In this document: piece after piece, positions 46,222 through 55,304 of the stretch
How the letters are laid out: each line of letters begins with the position of its first letter
How positions within the stretch are numbered: the first letter of the stretch is position 1
Assembly (NCBI RefSeq): GCF_007859715.1
Contig: NZ_SJPG01000001.1
Location: 3,188,728 to 3,252,727 of the forward strand
DNA length: 64,000 nucleotides
Reading direction: 5' to 3'
DNA from: Rubinisphaera italica
Lineage (GTDB): Bacteria > Planctomycetota > Planctomycetia > Planctomycetales > Planctomycetaceae
Made by a program: the position numbers and the translations under genes
Notes under the pieces: model-generated
Database searches by the model: none
The model's input: only the letters and a program-made list of their open reading frames with translations
Told to the model about the DNA's origin: nothing

Positions 46222-47403
46222 TTAAGTTGACTGGAGTCCACTTGAACTGGCGAGTTTTTGGTCAATCGCACCCTTCATTTTCTGAAGCCCTGCGAGCATG
46301 TGGTCGCGAGGGCAGCCAAAATTAAATCGAACGTGCTGCCGGCTGCCAAAAGGTTCCCCATCAGTCAGAAACACACCGGCTTCTTTAGCAAAAAATTGAC
46401 AAGGGTTGGAGAGGTTTAGTTCTGAGCAGTCAATCCAGTAAAGATATGTGGCTGCGTGCTCATGAATTTTCAAGATTGGCATTTCCTGACGAATGAAACT
46501 TGCCAGAACGTCACGATTCTCTCGTAGATATTCAATAAGATCCCGGCGCCATGGTTCTCCGTCTCGATAGGCAGCCTCGGCAGCTACCATTGCCAGCACA
46601 TTGATCTCGGGCATTGTACAACCACGTGCCCGGTTGAAATCGCTACGAAGTTGATCATCCTCGATTACGGCAAAAGAGTATCCCAACCCGGCAATGTTAT
46701 ATGTTTTACTAGGTGCTTTCAGCGTGATAAGTCTCTTCCGCAACTCTTCTGGCAACTTGAGGGCACTGAAGTGGACCTGATCCGGCTCAAGGATGAGATC
46801 GCAATGAATTTCATCTGCGACGAGAACCAGTTGATGACGCTGACAGAACTCCGCAAGCTTGAGAATTTCTTCCTTGCTAAAAACTCGCCCGAGTGGATTT
46901 TGAGGATTGCAGAGGATGAGCACTTTCGTTCGCGAAGTGACTGCATTCTCCATGGCGTCCCAGTCGAATCGCCAGGTCACTTCATCGCGGATGTGTGGAA
47001 CATCGATCACACTCGCACCGGCATCAGCTGCCACTTTGAAGAATGGATAGTACACCGGCGAATTGATCATGACCTTATCGCCAGGTTGACAAAACGCTCT
47101 GCAAGCCTGCGATAAAGCCGGAACCATACCAGGCAAATGGACCAAAGATTTCTCACTAATCTTCACTCCATCCACACGAGACAAATAATCCAATACCGCT
47201 TCTATTAAGCCTTTGTGCGGATGAGCATAGCCAAACACACCATGCTCAACTCTGTGCTGCATCGCCTCAACGACACAATCCGGTGAGGCGAAGTCCATAT
47301 CCGCTACCCAGTATGGAATATAGTCAGGATAACGTTCCCATTTGACGGAGCCGGTGCCACGTCGCTCAGGGAGTTTATTAAAATCGAAGTCGGTTTCGGA
47401 CAT
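46222..47403 (-). CDS. PatB/MalY-type cystathionine beta-lyase (aminotransferase class I/II fold)
   Basis: 393 residues, full length. PLP enzyme cleaving C-S bonds of cystathionine or cysteine conjugates. 'PYWVADMDFASPDCVVEAM' and 'GVFGYAHPHKGLIEAVLDYL' are the N-terminal signature of PatB/MalY; 'ILCNPQNPLGRVF' and 'VADEIHCDLIL' bind PLP; the Schiff-base Lys is near residue 232 in 'KAPSKTYNIAGL'; Arg of 'HVRFNFGCP' binds the carboxylate. Single gene between a kinase and a PmoA-like gene; no methionine genes nearby, so the substrate is not certain. Confidence 0.93.
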   Translation of the reverse strand: MSETDFDFNKLPERRGTGSVKWERYPDYIPYWVADMDFASPDCVVEAMQHRVEHGVFGYAHPHKGLIEAVLDYLSRVDGVKISEKSLVHLPGMVPALSQACRAFCQPGDKVMINSPVYYPFFKVAADAGASVIDVPHIRDEVTWRFDWDAMENAVTSRTKVLILCNPQNPLGRVFSKEEILKLAEFCQRHQLVLVADEIHCDLILEPDQVHFSALKLPEELRKRLITLKAPSKTYNIAGLGYSFAVIEDDQLRSDFNRARGCTMPEINVLAMVAAEAAYRDGEPWRRDLIEYLRENRDVLASFIRQEMPILKIHEHAATYLYWIDCSELNLSNPCQFFAKEAGVFLTDGEPFGSRQHVRFNFGCPRDHMLAGLQKMKGAIDQKLASSSGLQST

Positions 47404-47464
47404 AAAACTTTTTGGGGTTTCTGGAATTTGATAGGATTAAACTGCAATACGAAGCGATTAAGAC

Positions 47465-48460
47465 TTACCGAGGTTCGCTGGCATATGCTTCATACGCTTC
47501 GGCGATCTTGCCTGCTTTTTCGTCTCCTTTATGAAGGACAAAGCGGTGCAGAAGTTTGATGTTTTCTCCCTTTTCGAGATCAAAAGCGACATCGGGATTT
47601 GCGCTGTTGAACTGTTTGGATGCAAATGGGTTAGCTGTAAATAATCCATAGGACCGAACATGCCAACGGGTCGGGTGACGAAAACTATTGGGATGATCCA
47701 AAATGGCCACACCGACAGTCTCACCATCAACAGGGCCATTGTAGTCGCACCATTTCCCGGGCTGGCTCCAAGCTTCTTTGTCGGTTTGCCCTTCACTGTT
47801 GATGATGGTCCCTCCTAATTTGGAATCCACATCCATCGAGGTTGGGATCCGAATGGAAAGACCGGAGTCCTTCTTATCCTCAAAATGCAGCTGACCTTCA
47901 CTGGCGATCAATTCCTGATCGAAATCAATGATCCGCTGCTCAGCATTGGCTCGAAAGGTGACAGTCCGTTTTTCTTCCAGTATCTTTTTCCCCTGGCTGT
48001 CGACATAATCGCAGATCTCAATGAATCGGCAATAATCCTTATTGGCGGTCACATCTTCGTAGGAACGATGAACAATTTTCCCTAGAGCATCCAACCGACC
48101 TTGTGCCCACTCTGCTCGTTTTGGATTCTCCAGATAATTCTCAAACGTTTTTTCTTCCGCCCAGGTATCGACTCCATTAATCCCCTCATGTCCAAATGTA
48201 ATTCCACGATGATGAGGATGGTCTTTTCGCTCCCCTTCGACGTCTTCCATGGGGTAAGCTCGCGTCATCAATTTCTCTGTCGGGCCATAAACCCTCCAGA
48301 GATAGGGCTTGTTCCCCTGGTCAACCACATATTCTGCAAATGGTTTCCCATCATGAGAGATCCGCAATCCATTATTGTCGGTTTTCTCAATTTTGAAATC
48401 TGCATAGGCAGAACTGGCAAACAGAACAAGGCAGAGTAGAACTCGTAGTAATGTTGACAT
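47465..48460 (-). CDS. PmoA family (DUF6807) secreted protein
   Basis: 331 residues with a signal peptide ('LLRVLLCLVLFASSAYA'). 'KPFAEYVVDQGNKPYLWRVY' and 'DHPHHRGITFGHEGINGVDT' are typical of the DUF6807/'methane oxygenase PmoA' family of planctomycetes and Bacteroidota, which is unrelated in function to particulate methane monooxygenase as far as known. 'WCDYNGPVDGETVGVAILDH' and 'HPTRWHVRSYGLFTANPF' follow. AGGAA precedes ATG 48460. It is often found near sugar-utilisation genes; here it is divergent from an SGNH esterase gene, which fits carbohydrate use. Enzymatic role unknown. Confidence 0.9.
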   Translation of the reverse strand: MSTLLRVLLCLVLFASSAYADFKIEKTDNNGLRISHDGKPFAEYVVDQGNKPYLWRVYGPTEKLMTRAYPMEDVEGERKDHPHHRGITFGHEGINGVDTWAEEKTFENYLENPKRAEWAQGRLDALGKIVHRSYEDVTANKDYCRFIEICDYVDSQGKKILEEKRTVTFRANAEQRIIDFDQELIASEGQLHFEDKKDSGLSIRIPTSMDVDSKLGGTIINSEGQTDKEAWSQPGKWCDYNGPVDGETVGVAILDHPNSFRHPTRWHVRSYGLFTANPFASKQFNSANPDVAFDLEKGENIKLLHRFVLHKGDEKAGKIAEAYEAYASEPR

Positions 48461-48678
48461 TTTTATTCCTGATTTCGAGTAAAGTGTTATCTACATCATG
48501 AGTAAATCAGTCGCTGGGAACAACTGAAGGCAGGCCGACAATTTGGGTTTTAAAGCGGATCGGTTTGCCTGAAATGGATTCAGTGACTTAAAATAGGGCC
48601 GATCGATTCTGACGACTTCATTACGAAATCTAATGTTCGTAAAAATATCTTAAGCAAAAGCCATCGAAGAAAAACAAT

Positions 48679-49365
48679 ATGAAAATGAATCAATTGAATG
48701 CACTGATGCTTCTGACTTTACTTGTCACGAACATTCAGGCTGCTTCTGCTCAAGAGGATGTCTTAAAAATTGGCTTGATTGGGGATTCGACTGTCGCAAC
48801 GTCTTCCGGCTGGGGACCTGCTTTTGCGAAACGGTTCAACGATAAAACACAGGTCCTGAATTATGCGAAGAACGGGGCGACTCTGGAATCGATTTCTCAT
48901 AAGCTGGACGAGCTTCTGAAACTGAAGCCAGATTACGTTCTCATTCAATTCGGACATAACGACCAAAAGAGATATGGCACAGACGCCTACCGAACCAAAT
49001 TGACTTCTTATGTGCAACGTGTGACTGAGGCTGGAGGCCAGGCAATTGTTCTCAGCTCGGTGACTCGTCGCAATTTTGATGAACATGGGAAAATTCAACT
49101 TCGGGAATCTGGGCTCAAAGGCAATTTGACCGATTTCGAGAAGGCGGCTCAAGCCGTTGCTGAAGAACAAGATGTCAAATTCATCAACCTGCATGCGATC
49201 AGTATTGCTCATCACAACAAAATCGGACCTGAAGCGACCGCAGAATATAACTTCAGTGAAACCGACACGACTCATTTTAGCCCCAAAGGAGCCGAGGCCA
49301 CTACTGACTTGATCCTTAAAGAATTGAAAACCGTTGCTCCAGAAATCACTGCCAATCTGAAATGA
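48679..49365 (+). CDS. Secreted SGNH/GDSL esterase, rhamnogalacturonan acetylesterase-like
   Basis: 228 residues with a signal peptide ('ALMLLTLLVTNIQAASA'). The four SGNH blocks are visible: 'LIGDSTVATSSGWG' (Ser), 'NYAKNGATLESISH' (Gly), 'VLIQFGHNDQKRYGTD' (Asn) and 'TDTTHFSPKGAE' (Asp, His). This combination is typical of rhamnogalacturonan acetylesterases, which remove acetyl groups from pectin-like chains outside the cell. It is divergent from the PmoA-like gene with a 218-bp shared upstream region. The exact ester is not known. Confidence 0.93.
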   Translation: MKMNQLNALMLLTLLVTNIQAASAQEDVLKIGLIGDSTVATSSGWGPAFAKRFNDKTQVLNYAKNGATLESISHKLDELLKLKPDYVLIQFGHNDQKRYGTDAYRTKLTSYVQRVTEAGGQAIVLSSVTRRNFDEHGKIQLRESGLKGNLTDFEKAAQAVAEEQDVKFINLHAISIAHHNKIGPEATAEYNFSETDTTHFSPKGAEATTDLILKELKTVAPEITANLK

Positions 49366-49379
49366 TTCGGCGAGGACAA

Positions 49380-50033
49380 TTACTCCGCTTGGGTTGGGGG
49401 CGACTCTCTGCGGATGTGCAACCAGCATTGGCTATCGCAATCCAGCCCCTCCCGTTCTTCAATGACAAGACCTCTGGCCAGACATTGCGATTGAATCCAT
49501 ACGAGTGAGTGACGAACAATCCCAGGCTCGTCACTTTCATGGCTGGTACCCACCCACTGATCTCCCATGTAGTCATCCGCGGGAGATTCAGACGGAAGAT
49601 AAGAAGCGAGAAAAACAGCCGACTCGCTGGCATCCCGCACGAAAGAATCCAACGTCGCTTCAATTTGAGGTTTGCTGGCATGAGTCCAGATTGATCGTGC
49701 TAGAAAAAAATCAAATTGCTATTGAAACATAGAGCTGTCGAACACAGCGTTGTAATCAAACTGCGGTTTTTTCTCCGCAAGCATCGCCGGTGAGAAAAGA
49801 TATTCCTGGCCATGATCCACGCGATTCTTTGCTGGTTCGATTCCGTAAAAACATTCAGGATCCAGGAACCGTATCAACCAGTAGCCGATTCGCAGACATC
49901 CGCAACCGAATTCCAGAACCCGCGACTCTGGCAGCAAACCTGCAGCGAGCAATTCAATAAACTGTTGTCGACCAGCTTGTTCAAAAGTCTCCTTGGGAAC
50001 TCCCATCCCCAAAAATCGGACTCCATTTTCCAT
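49380..50033 (-). pseudogene. SAM-dependent methyltransferase interrupted by one in-frame TAG
   Basis: The ATG at 50033 starts 'MENGVRFLGMGVPKETFEQA'; 'LPESRVLEFGCGCLRIGYWL' is the SAM-binding glycine motif and 'CFYGIEPAKNRVDHG' the acidic second strand. After 'NAVFDSSMFQ' there is a TAG (49719-49721), and the same frame continues as 'QFDFFLARSIWTHASKPQIE', which is the expected next strand and helix of the fold, and then to residue ~217 ('SPPTQAE'). A single substitution would restore a 217-218-residue enzyme. It is a recent pseudogene, or a sequence error. It follows the sulfotransferase gene on the same strand. Confidence 0.8.
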
Positions 50034-50126
50034 CAAGTCAAAAATTTATTCACTGGATGGAAAACCGAATAAAAGTATCCCCCAATGTGATCGAGTCGAG
50101 GAAATTGATCCGGAGAATTTGTTGAA

Positions 50127-50858
50127 TTACTTTAACCGACTCCAGTAGAGTTCCAGATCGAGCGGAACCCACTGGGCGATTCGACGGCGAGTCGACAAGG
50201 GTACTTCATCAATAAGTGGACGCTTCGCAGTGACATTCAACTTGTCGATATCCAATTCGATGCCCAGCGTTTTGCGACAATCGGAGACAAAGCCTGGAAG
50301 GTCTTCCTTACGCCCAACGACGGCACACTTTTGCATGTTCGCCTGCGCCAGTTCCAGTACTTCAGCCTGAGTGAGTTCAATTCTTTTGCGGCGATCATTC
50401 AGGTTAAAACTTCCTGCGAATTGCCAAGTCATCTGATTGTAGAATTGTTGGATCAATTTCGATTCGTCGAATCGTTCGGCAAATTCATCCAGGCTCAGCG
50501 AGTGAGCGGCAACGATGCCCGGGTCCCGACGATTCTCTGTTTCATACAACTGACGCCAATAATAATAGACCGAAATGAAACGATCGATCGGGTCCCGCAG
50601 CACACTGACAATCGGATGTCCAAATTGACTGGCCAGGTCAAACCCAATATGGCCGGTGAAAAAGTCATAGTCATCCGGATTGATTTCAGCAAACTCGGGT
50701 TCTAAAACCGCCCGGCAAACTCTCGAAAGGTCATAGTGAGCCACAAAAGCTGATTTTATTGACGTCCCAGCCGTCTTGGGAATATGCATGTGCACAATTT
50801 TAGGAGTGACCTGCTGTATATTGGATAACCTGACACCGGCTTGAATGGAACCAGCCAT
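50127..50858 (-). CDS. Sulfotransferase family protein
   Basis: 243 residues from the ATG at 50858; a TTG at 50903 opens a longer version. 'IVHMHIPKTAGTSIKSAF' is the 5'-phosphosulfate loop binding PAPS, and 'IVSVLRDPIDRFISVYYYW' the 3'-phosphate site. 'DDYDFFTGHIGFDLASQFG' lies between them. The ending 'RRRIAQWVPLDLELYWSRLK' is like that of eukaryote-type carbohydrate sulfotransferases found in many bacteria. It transfers sulfate to a sugar or similar acceptor. No signal peptide. Encoded just upstream of the broken methyltransferase; both may once have modified the same surface glycan. Confidence 0.9.
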   Translation of the reverse strand: MAGSIQAGVRLSNIQQVTPKIVHMHIPKTAGTSIKSAFVAHYDLSRVCRAVLEPEFAEINPDDYDFFTGHIGFDLASQFGHPIVSVLRDPIDRFISVYYYWRQLYETENRRDPGIVAAHSLSLDEFAERFDESKLIQQFYNQMTWQFAGSFNLNDRRKRIELTQAEVLELAQANMQKCAVVGRKEDLPGFVSDCRKTLGIELDIDKLNVTAKRPLIDEVPLSTRRRIAQWVPLDLELYWSRLK

Positions 50859-50928
50859 AGAATGCTCACGATCCCTGTCTAGAGAGTTCTTAAATTTCTC
50901 CAATCCTGCAGAAGAGAATAAATAATGA

Positions 50929-51801
50929 TTAAAGACGCTTCAACAATTCTGCTTTCTTGGCAGCAAATTCTTCTTTCGTTATGTAGTTTTTATCACAAAG
51001 CCCACCGAGTCGTTCCAGCATTGCAAGAATATCGTCTCCACTCGATGATGCAGGTATCGAATCGTTGGTTGCATTGAGGGGTATCGAAACAGATTCTTCA
51101 TTTTGAATAGGTGTCGAACAGGAGTTTTGTTCGGCAACAGGTTGAGGAACTACAGGAGCTGGTGGAGTGACGCCATTTTGAGAGATCACGGGCAATGTTG
51201 AAAGATTCACAACTCCATATTGGCTTGTGAACGTAATCGAACCTCCTGCTCCCTGCTGCTGGGAGAAGCCGCCGATTTGATGGTCGCCGGTATCGTAAAC
51301 CCAGATGTCACTACCCGTTTTTACAGCCAGTCGTCGCGAGTTGGCAAAGTAGGCATAACGAACATTGTTTTGAGAGCCAACCGCATTGGGAGCCCCCAAA
51401 TCCTGCGGCCACCAGTTGGCTTCAGGATCGGGAACAAACAGACTGTTGGCCGATCCCATCGCCCCACCAGCCTGCATTTGAGAATTCGATCCGTTCTGGC
51501 TTTGCGACTGAAAGGATCCAGCAAAAGGTGTTAACTGATTGTTGGCGAGTTCGTTGGAAATATCGTTACAGATACTGTCGACACGGTATTTCAAATGGTT
51601 GTTGAACAGGTCGCTGACCATTGTCATCCCACCACGCATCCACTGCCCGCATCCACCGAATTCCGGGTGATTAAACTGCGCCATTGACCCATTACCATTC
51701 TGTACGGCTATCAACATGTGAGTGACAGCGTCAGTAGAAACACCATGTCGTTGAGACAATGTGTTAACAAGTTGAGTTCCAGCATCCGAAAGAGTGGGCA
51801 T
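50929..51801 (-). CDS. SHOCT-domain protein
   Basis: 290 residues. The C-terminal ~32 residues ('LERLGGLCDKNYITKEEFAA' and 'KKAELLKRL') are a SHOCT domain, a short oligomerisation module. The N-terminus has 'RHGVSTDAVTHMLIAVQNGN', 'GGCGQWMRGGMTMVSDLFNN', resembling a family where the domain accompanies an 'SHOCT-like' helical region. The middle is Gln/Asn-rich and of low complexity, with a beta segment 'YAYFANSRRLAVKTGSDIWV'. No signal peptide or helix for membranes. Function unknown. 70 bases upstream of the sulfotransferase start on the same strand. Confidence 0.85.
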   Translation of the reverse strand: MPTLSDAGTQLVNTLSQRHGVSTDAVTHMLIAVQNGNGSMAQFNHPEFGGCGQWMRGGMTMVSDLFNNHLKYRVDSICNDISNELANNQLTPFAGSFQSQSQNGSNSQMQAGGAMGSANSLFVPDPEANWWPQDLGAPNAVGSQNNVRYAYFANSRRLAVKTGSDIWVYDTGDHQIGGFSQQQGAGGSITFTSQYGVVNLSTLPVISQNGVTPPAPVVPQPVAEQNSCSTPIQNEESVSIPLNATNDSIPASSSGDDILAMLERLGGLCDKNYITKEEFAAKKAELLKRL

Positions 51802-52397
51802 TGATTGATCTTCGTGTAGAGGTATTATCGAGCATTTGTAATTGAAATTAACTGCGGTATTATTGAACCAGTCTCTCTCAACTCCCCATTCTAACCATAG
51901 AACGATGACAGGGGAAGGTGCTGTATGACTCAGATTTGATGAGTTTTCGGCTTACTGGTCAGAGATCCTCTGGGATATGGAGCCGACAAGCCTTCAGGCC
52001 AGCCCGAGAATGGGGCATTTTCGGATTCCGCACAATTTGTCCCAAAGACACCGCAGACCACCCCTCATTTATTCGCTAACTCATTTCGTATAACCAGATT
52101 TTCATATTGTGAAAAGAAACAATTACATTGAAAACTGATCGCTTCAACATGCATTCCTAAATAAGATGTAGCCGACTTATCCTGTCTTATGCTCCTGGAG
52201 AGTGAAAAAAGAAAATAGTCGCCCTGTTAATGTTCAAACTTAACGGTAAGCTCAGGTAGAGTCATTTTCTCTTCATTAAGATACGGTATCCCCCGTTTCC
52301 AGCAGTAATTTATTGGCCTTCTGAAATCGTCAGGCCAGTTTAGTTTTCAATGTGACGATGTCATCCTGCAATTATATGTGCATAAGAAGGTTTACAG
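51802..52397. other. Divergent intergenic region
   Basis: Separates the SHOCT gene (minus) from the transglutaminase gene (plus) and should hold both promoters. No repeat, RNA gene or clear hairpin with a T-run is seen. AGAAGG at 52385-52390 is the ribosome binding site of the transglutaminase gene. Confidence 0.4.
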
Positions 52398-53240
52398 ATG
52401 GTGCGTATTAATGTTGGTTGCGATCTGGCCTATGAGGTTCGCAGTCCTACTGTTTTTCTATTTCAGATTGTTGCTGCAAGTAACAGCTACCAAAAAGTGA
52501 TTCTGGAAGAACTCAAACTGAATCCCCAATTGAATGTGGAACGATTCCAGATTGGGATGGCGGGCAATCAACTCCAGCGCGTAGTCGTCGATCCCTGCGA
52601 TTTTCAGGTCTCCTATCGAGGGACTGTGGAGTTGACTCCGCAGACACAGAATTCAAACAGCATTGGGGAATCGCCAATTTCTCAGACACCTGCCGAAGTG
52701 CTGACCTATCTCAATCCAAGTCGCTACTGCGAAAGTGACCTGCTCTCCCGATTTGCATTTGAGGAGTTCGGCCAGTTGTACCCCGGATACAGTCGTGTCC
52801 AGGCGATTTGCAACTGGGTTTTTGAGCAGCTCGACTACACCCCCGGCAGCACGATCTCAACAACCACAGCCGCAGATGTTTTGCTGCAAAGGACAGGTGT
52901 TTGTCGTGATTATGCTCATTTAGCAATCGCATTGTGTCGTGGACTCGGAATCCCCGCACGATATGTCGCTGGCTATGCATTGAACTTGCAACCACCCGAC
53001 TTTCATGGATTCATGGAAGCTTTTCTGGACGGACAATGGTATCTGTTCGACCCCACACGGCTGACGTCAACTCTTGGACTTGTTCGAATTGGTACTGGAC
53101 GTGACGCAGCAGATGTCTCGGTTGCGACCATCACCGGCAATTCCCTGCTCACACAACAATCCGTGTGGGCGACACTCGCCAGCAAAAATAATGATCCCCC
53201 GGATGATGGTACTGGATCCAGTGCCGTTTCGACTGCTTGA
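52398..53240 (+). CDS. Transglutaminase-like cysteine protease family protein
   Basis: 280 residues. The core has the catalytic triad of the bacterial transglutaminase fold: Cys168 in 'RTGVCRDYAHLAIALCRGLG', His204 in 'DFHGFMEAFLDG', Asp219 in 'WYLFDPTRL'. 'IPARYVAGYA' is the conserved strand between. The N-terminal ~100 residues ('CDLAYEVRSPTVFLFQIVAA') form the beta domain typical of this family. No signal peptide is evident. AGAAGG stands 7 bases before the ATG. It probably acts as a peptidase or amidase; the substrate is unknown. The family commonly occurs beside alpha-E and circularly permuted ATP-grasp genes, which are absent here. Confidence 0.93.
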   Translation: MVRINVGCDLAYEVRSPTVFLFQIVAASNSYQKVILEELKLNPQLNVERFQIGMAGNQLQRVVVDPCDFQVSYRGTVELTPQTQNSNSIGESPISQTPAEVLTYLNPSRYCESDLLSRFAFEEFGQLYPGYSRVQAICNWVFEQLDYTPGSTISTTTAADVLLQRTGVCRDYAHLAIALCRGLGIPARYVAGYALNLQPPDFHGFMEAFLDGQWYLFDPTRLTSTLGLVRIGTGRDAADVSVATITGNSLLTQQSVWATLASKNNDPPDDGTGSSAVSTA

Positions 53241-53404
53241 AAATATTCTTTGGAATTACTCAACTGCTGCATCTGTAATCAAATCCGGAAATCCAGAGCG
53301 AAGATGAACTCTGACCCTCGATCCACTCTAGGAATTCGTATTTGCAGTTCTATGATGAAAGGACGAAACGTTCTTCTTCAAGACATTGCAGATCGAGAAT
53401 TCAC

Positions 53405-53782
53405 ATGATCCCCAAAATATTTCTGGCTCTCGTTGGACTGCTCTACGCATTTCTGGCGATTTACTGTTCCGTAAGTTCTGAAAAAGCGTCCCGAACGGTT
53501 CATTTGACGATGGATGGCGCAGGAGGTCGTTCGGAATTTTTGACCGTCTACGGTGGACTCGAGTTCGCGATCGCTCTCTTGTTTTTGCTGCCGTTGGCTG
53601 CCCCTCAGTACCTGCGTGCCGGGCTGCTCAGTTGCCTGATTATTCATGCCAGTCTCGTCGCATTTCGCACACTCAGCATTGTCCTCGAACCATCAGCCTT
53701 TGCGGAAACGCGTTCATTGGCGATTGGAGAATGGGTGATCTTCCTGCTTTCACTTTTCATGCTTTTTGGCCTGAAAAAGTAG
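53405..53782 (+). CDS. Small membrane protein (DUF4345-like)
   Basis: 125 residues from ATG 53405; an upstream TTG gives 21 extra polar residues and is less likely. Four hydrophobic segments: 'IFLALVGLLYAFLAIYC', 'FLTVYGGLEFAIALLFLLPL', 'LLSCLIIHASLVAFRTLSIV' and 'IGEWVIFLLSLFMLFGL'. Layout and 'YGGLEFAIAL' resemble DUF4345 proteins, whose function is unknown. It lies between the transglutaminase gene and the activator-like gene, with weak ribosome binding. Confidence 0.75.
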   Translation: MIPKIFLALVGLLYAFLAIYCSVSSEKASRTVHLTMDGAGGRSEFLTVYGGLEFAIALLFLLPLAAPQYLRAGLLSCLIIHASLVAFRTLSIVLEPSAFAETRSLAIGEWVIFLLSLFMLFGLKK

Positions 53783-53871
53783 CTCATCGCGATTGTGGGG
53801 ACGAGAGTCATTCGTCAATTTCCACCTCAGCCTGTTAAACTCTGTTCAATGTCTTCCATTCTCATTGTGAA

Positions 53872-55257
53872 ATGAACCGTGAACAGGGTTTTTGTATGAC
53901 GAAGCGTTACCGCTCAAATAGCGGATTGGTGGCCTGGCTGAATCAAACGACACGGGCGGTGTTAGCACTGGATGCCCGGGGACGGGTCCGTTTTTTCAAC
54001 AATGGTGCCGAGTTGCTCACCGGGTGTCATCCTGAAGATTTACTGGGGAAAGCCTGTGAATATCGAACAGCTCCTTCAGGCTCACTGAGCGAACGAGTGC
54101 TGACCGCATTTTCCCCTCCCCCGGAAGTCTTTGCCGGGCAGGAACGTTTTGCAACGTCACACTTTATCGATAACCGCGGACAAACCCGAAACGTTCACCT
54201 GCTGTTTCTCCCCTTTCGTAACGAAGAGGAAGAAGTAGCGACAGTGCTGGCGATTGCTTTGAATCAACCAGAAAGTGTGCGTCATCTACCGGCTTCGGAA
54301 TCGCAAATCCTTCATGCAGAATTGAGCAAACTTCTCAACGCTCAACTCAAAGAGCTGAGTCATGAATCTATTGTAAATCAGAGCGCAGTTATGCAGCGGG
54401 TCGTGAAACAAATCGAAGTGGCCCGGCAATCACAGGCTCCCGTATTACTGACTGGAAAACCCGGCACCGGAAAAACAATGATCGCCAGATCGATCACCAG
54501 GCTCCCGAAAAGCGAACGAATTCCATTAGGGATCATTGATTGCGAAAAACTGCAGCGGATCGATCAAAAGCGTTTGCTCGAGGACTTTCTGGGCTTTGCC
54601 CGTGAGACGGAAACCCCGAGTAATATCTATTTCCGCCATGCCGACAGACTCCCTCGCGATTTACAGGAACTCGTCTGCAAAACTTATCTCACGCCCGAAT
54701 GGCCTGATCGCTGCCGATTGATAACATCCTCCTGCACCCCACTCGAACCTCTGGTGGCGGATGAAACGTTGCTGGATCGATTTTATTATCTCACCTCTGC
54801 AATTTCGATACACGTTCCGTCGCTGGATGAACGACGCGAAGATTTCGATCTGCTTTGTCAGGCATTTCTGGAGAATAATAATCGCGATCGTACTCCCCAG
54901 TTTTCCGGATTCGAGAAACAGGTCCGAAAAGCGTTTCGGGAATATTCCTGGCCGGGAAATGTTCAGGAACTCCGAATGACAATCGAAGAAGCCTGCCAAA
55001 AATGCCAGGAATCGATCATCAAAATGGAACACCTTCCGTTCCGATTTCTCAGCGGACAACTGGCCGATGAAATCCTGCCCGTCGAATTGGAAACGGTTCA
55101 GCCACTCGAAGAAACACTCGAAAAGCTTGAACGTCAAGAAATTGAAAAAGCACTACGCATCGCAAAAAATAATAAAGCCAAAGCCGCTGAATTACTGGGA
55201 ATGACCCGAGCGAAATTCTACCGACGCCTCGAAGCTCTTGGCATCGAAAGCCCTTAA
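53872..55257 (+). CDS. PAS-AAA-Fis enhancer-binding-like protein lacking GAFTGA
   Basis: 461 residues from 53872; an ATG 24 bases later has an AGGG better placed and may be the true start. A PAS domain (~20-135: 'AVLALDARGRVRFFNNGAEL') precedes an AAA+ domain with Walker A 'GKPGTGKT' (~198). The conserved loop that contacts sigma-54 (GAFTGA) is missing: where it should lie the text reads 'LEDFLGFARETETPSNIYFR'. Later 'SWPGNVQELRMTIEEA' is well kept, and the C-terminus is a Fis-type helix-turn-helix ('KAKAAELLGMTRAKFYRRLE'). It probably binds DNA but may not open sigma-54 promoters. It ends 47 bases from the convergent rpoN gene. Confidence 0.9.
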   Translation: MNREQGFCMTKRYRSNSGLVAWLNQTTRAVLALDARGRVRFFNNGAELLTGCHPEDLLGKACEYRTAPSGSLSERVLTAFSPPPEVFAGQERFATSHFIDNRGQTRNVHLLFLPFRNEEEEVATVLAIALNQPESVRHLPASESQILHAELSKLLNAQLKELSHESIVNQSAVMQRVVKQIEVARQSQAPVLLTGKPGTGKTMIARSITRLPKSERIPLGIIDCEKLQRIDQKRLLEDFLGFARETETPSNIYFRHADRLPRDLQELVCKTYLTPEWPDRCRLITSSCTPLEPLVADETLLDRFYYLTSAISIHVPSLDERREDFDLLCQAFLENNNRDRTPQFSGFEKQVRKAFREYSWPGNVQELRMTIEEACQKCQESIIKMEHLPFRFLSGQLADEILPVELETVQPLEETLEKLERQEIEKALRIAKNNKAKAAELLGMTRAKFYRRLEALGIESP

Positions 55258-55304
55258 AATACAAGCACGAAACGTAAGCAAGGGAGTTCTTTTCCACCTT
55301 GCGT

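Noticed and set aside
47465..48460. PmoA-family label taken as methane monooxygenase
   Set aside because: The protein is soluble, exported and beta-rich, without the membrane helices of particulate methane monooxygenase; only the family name is shared.
48763..49428. 221-codon open frame on the minus strand
   Set aside because: Antisense to the complete SGNH esterase gene with no recognisable motif.
49719..49721. TAG in the methyltransferase as a pyrrolysine codon
   Set aside because: Nothing in the window indicates a pyrrolysine system and the residue is not at a known catalytic site; a nonsense change is simpler.
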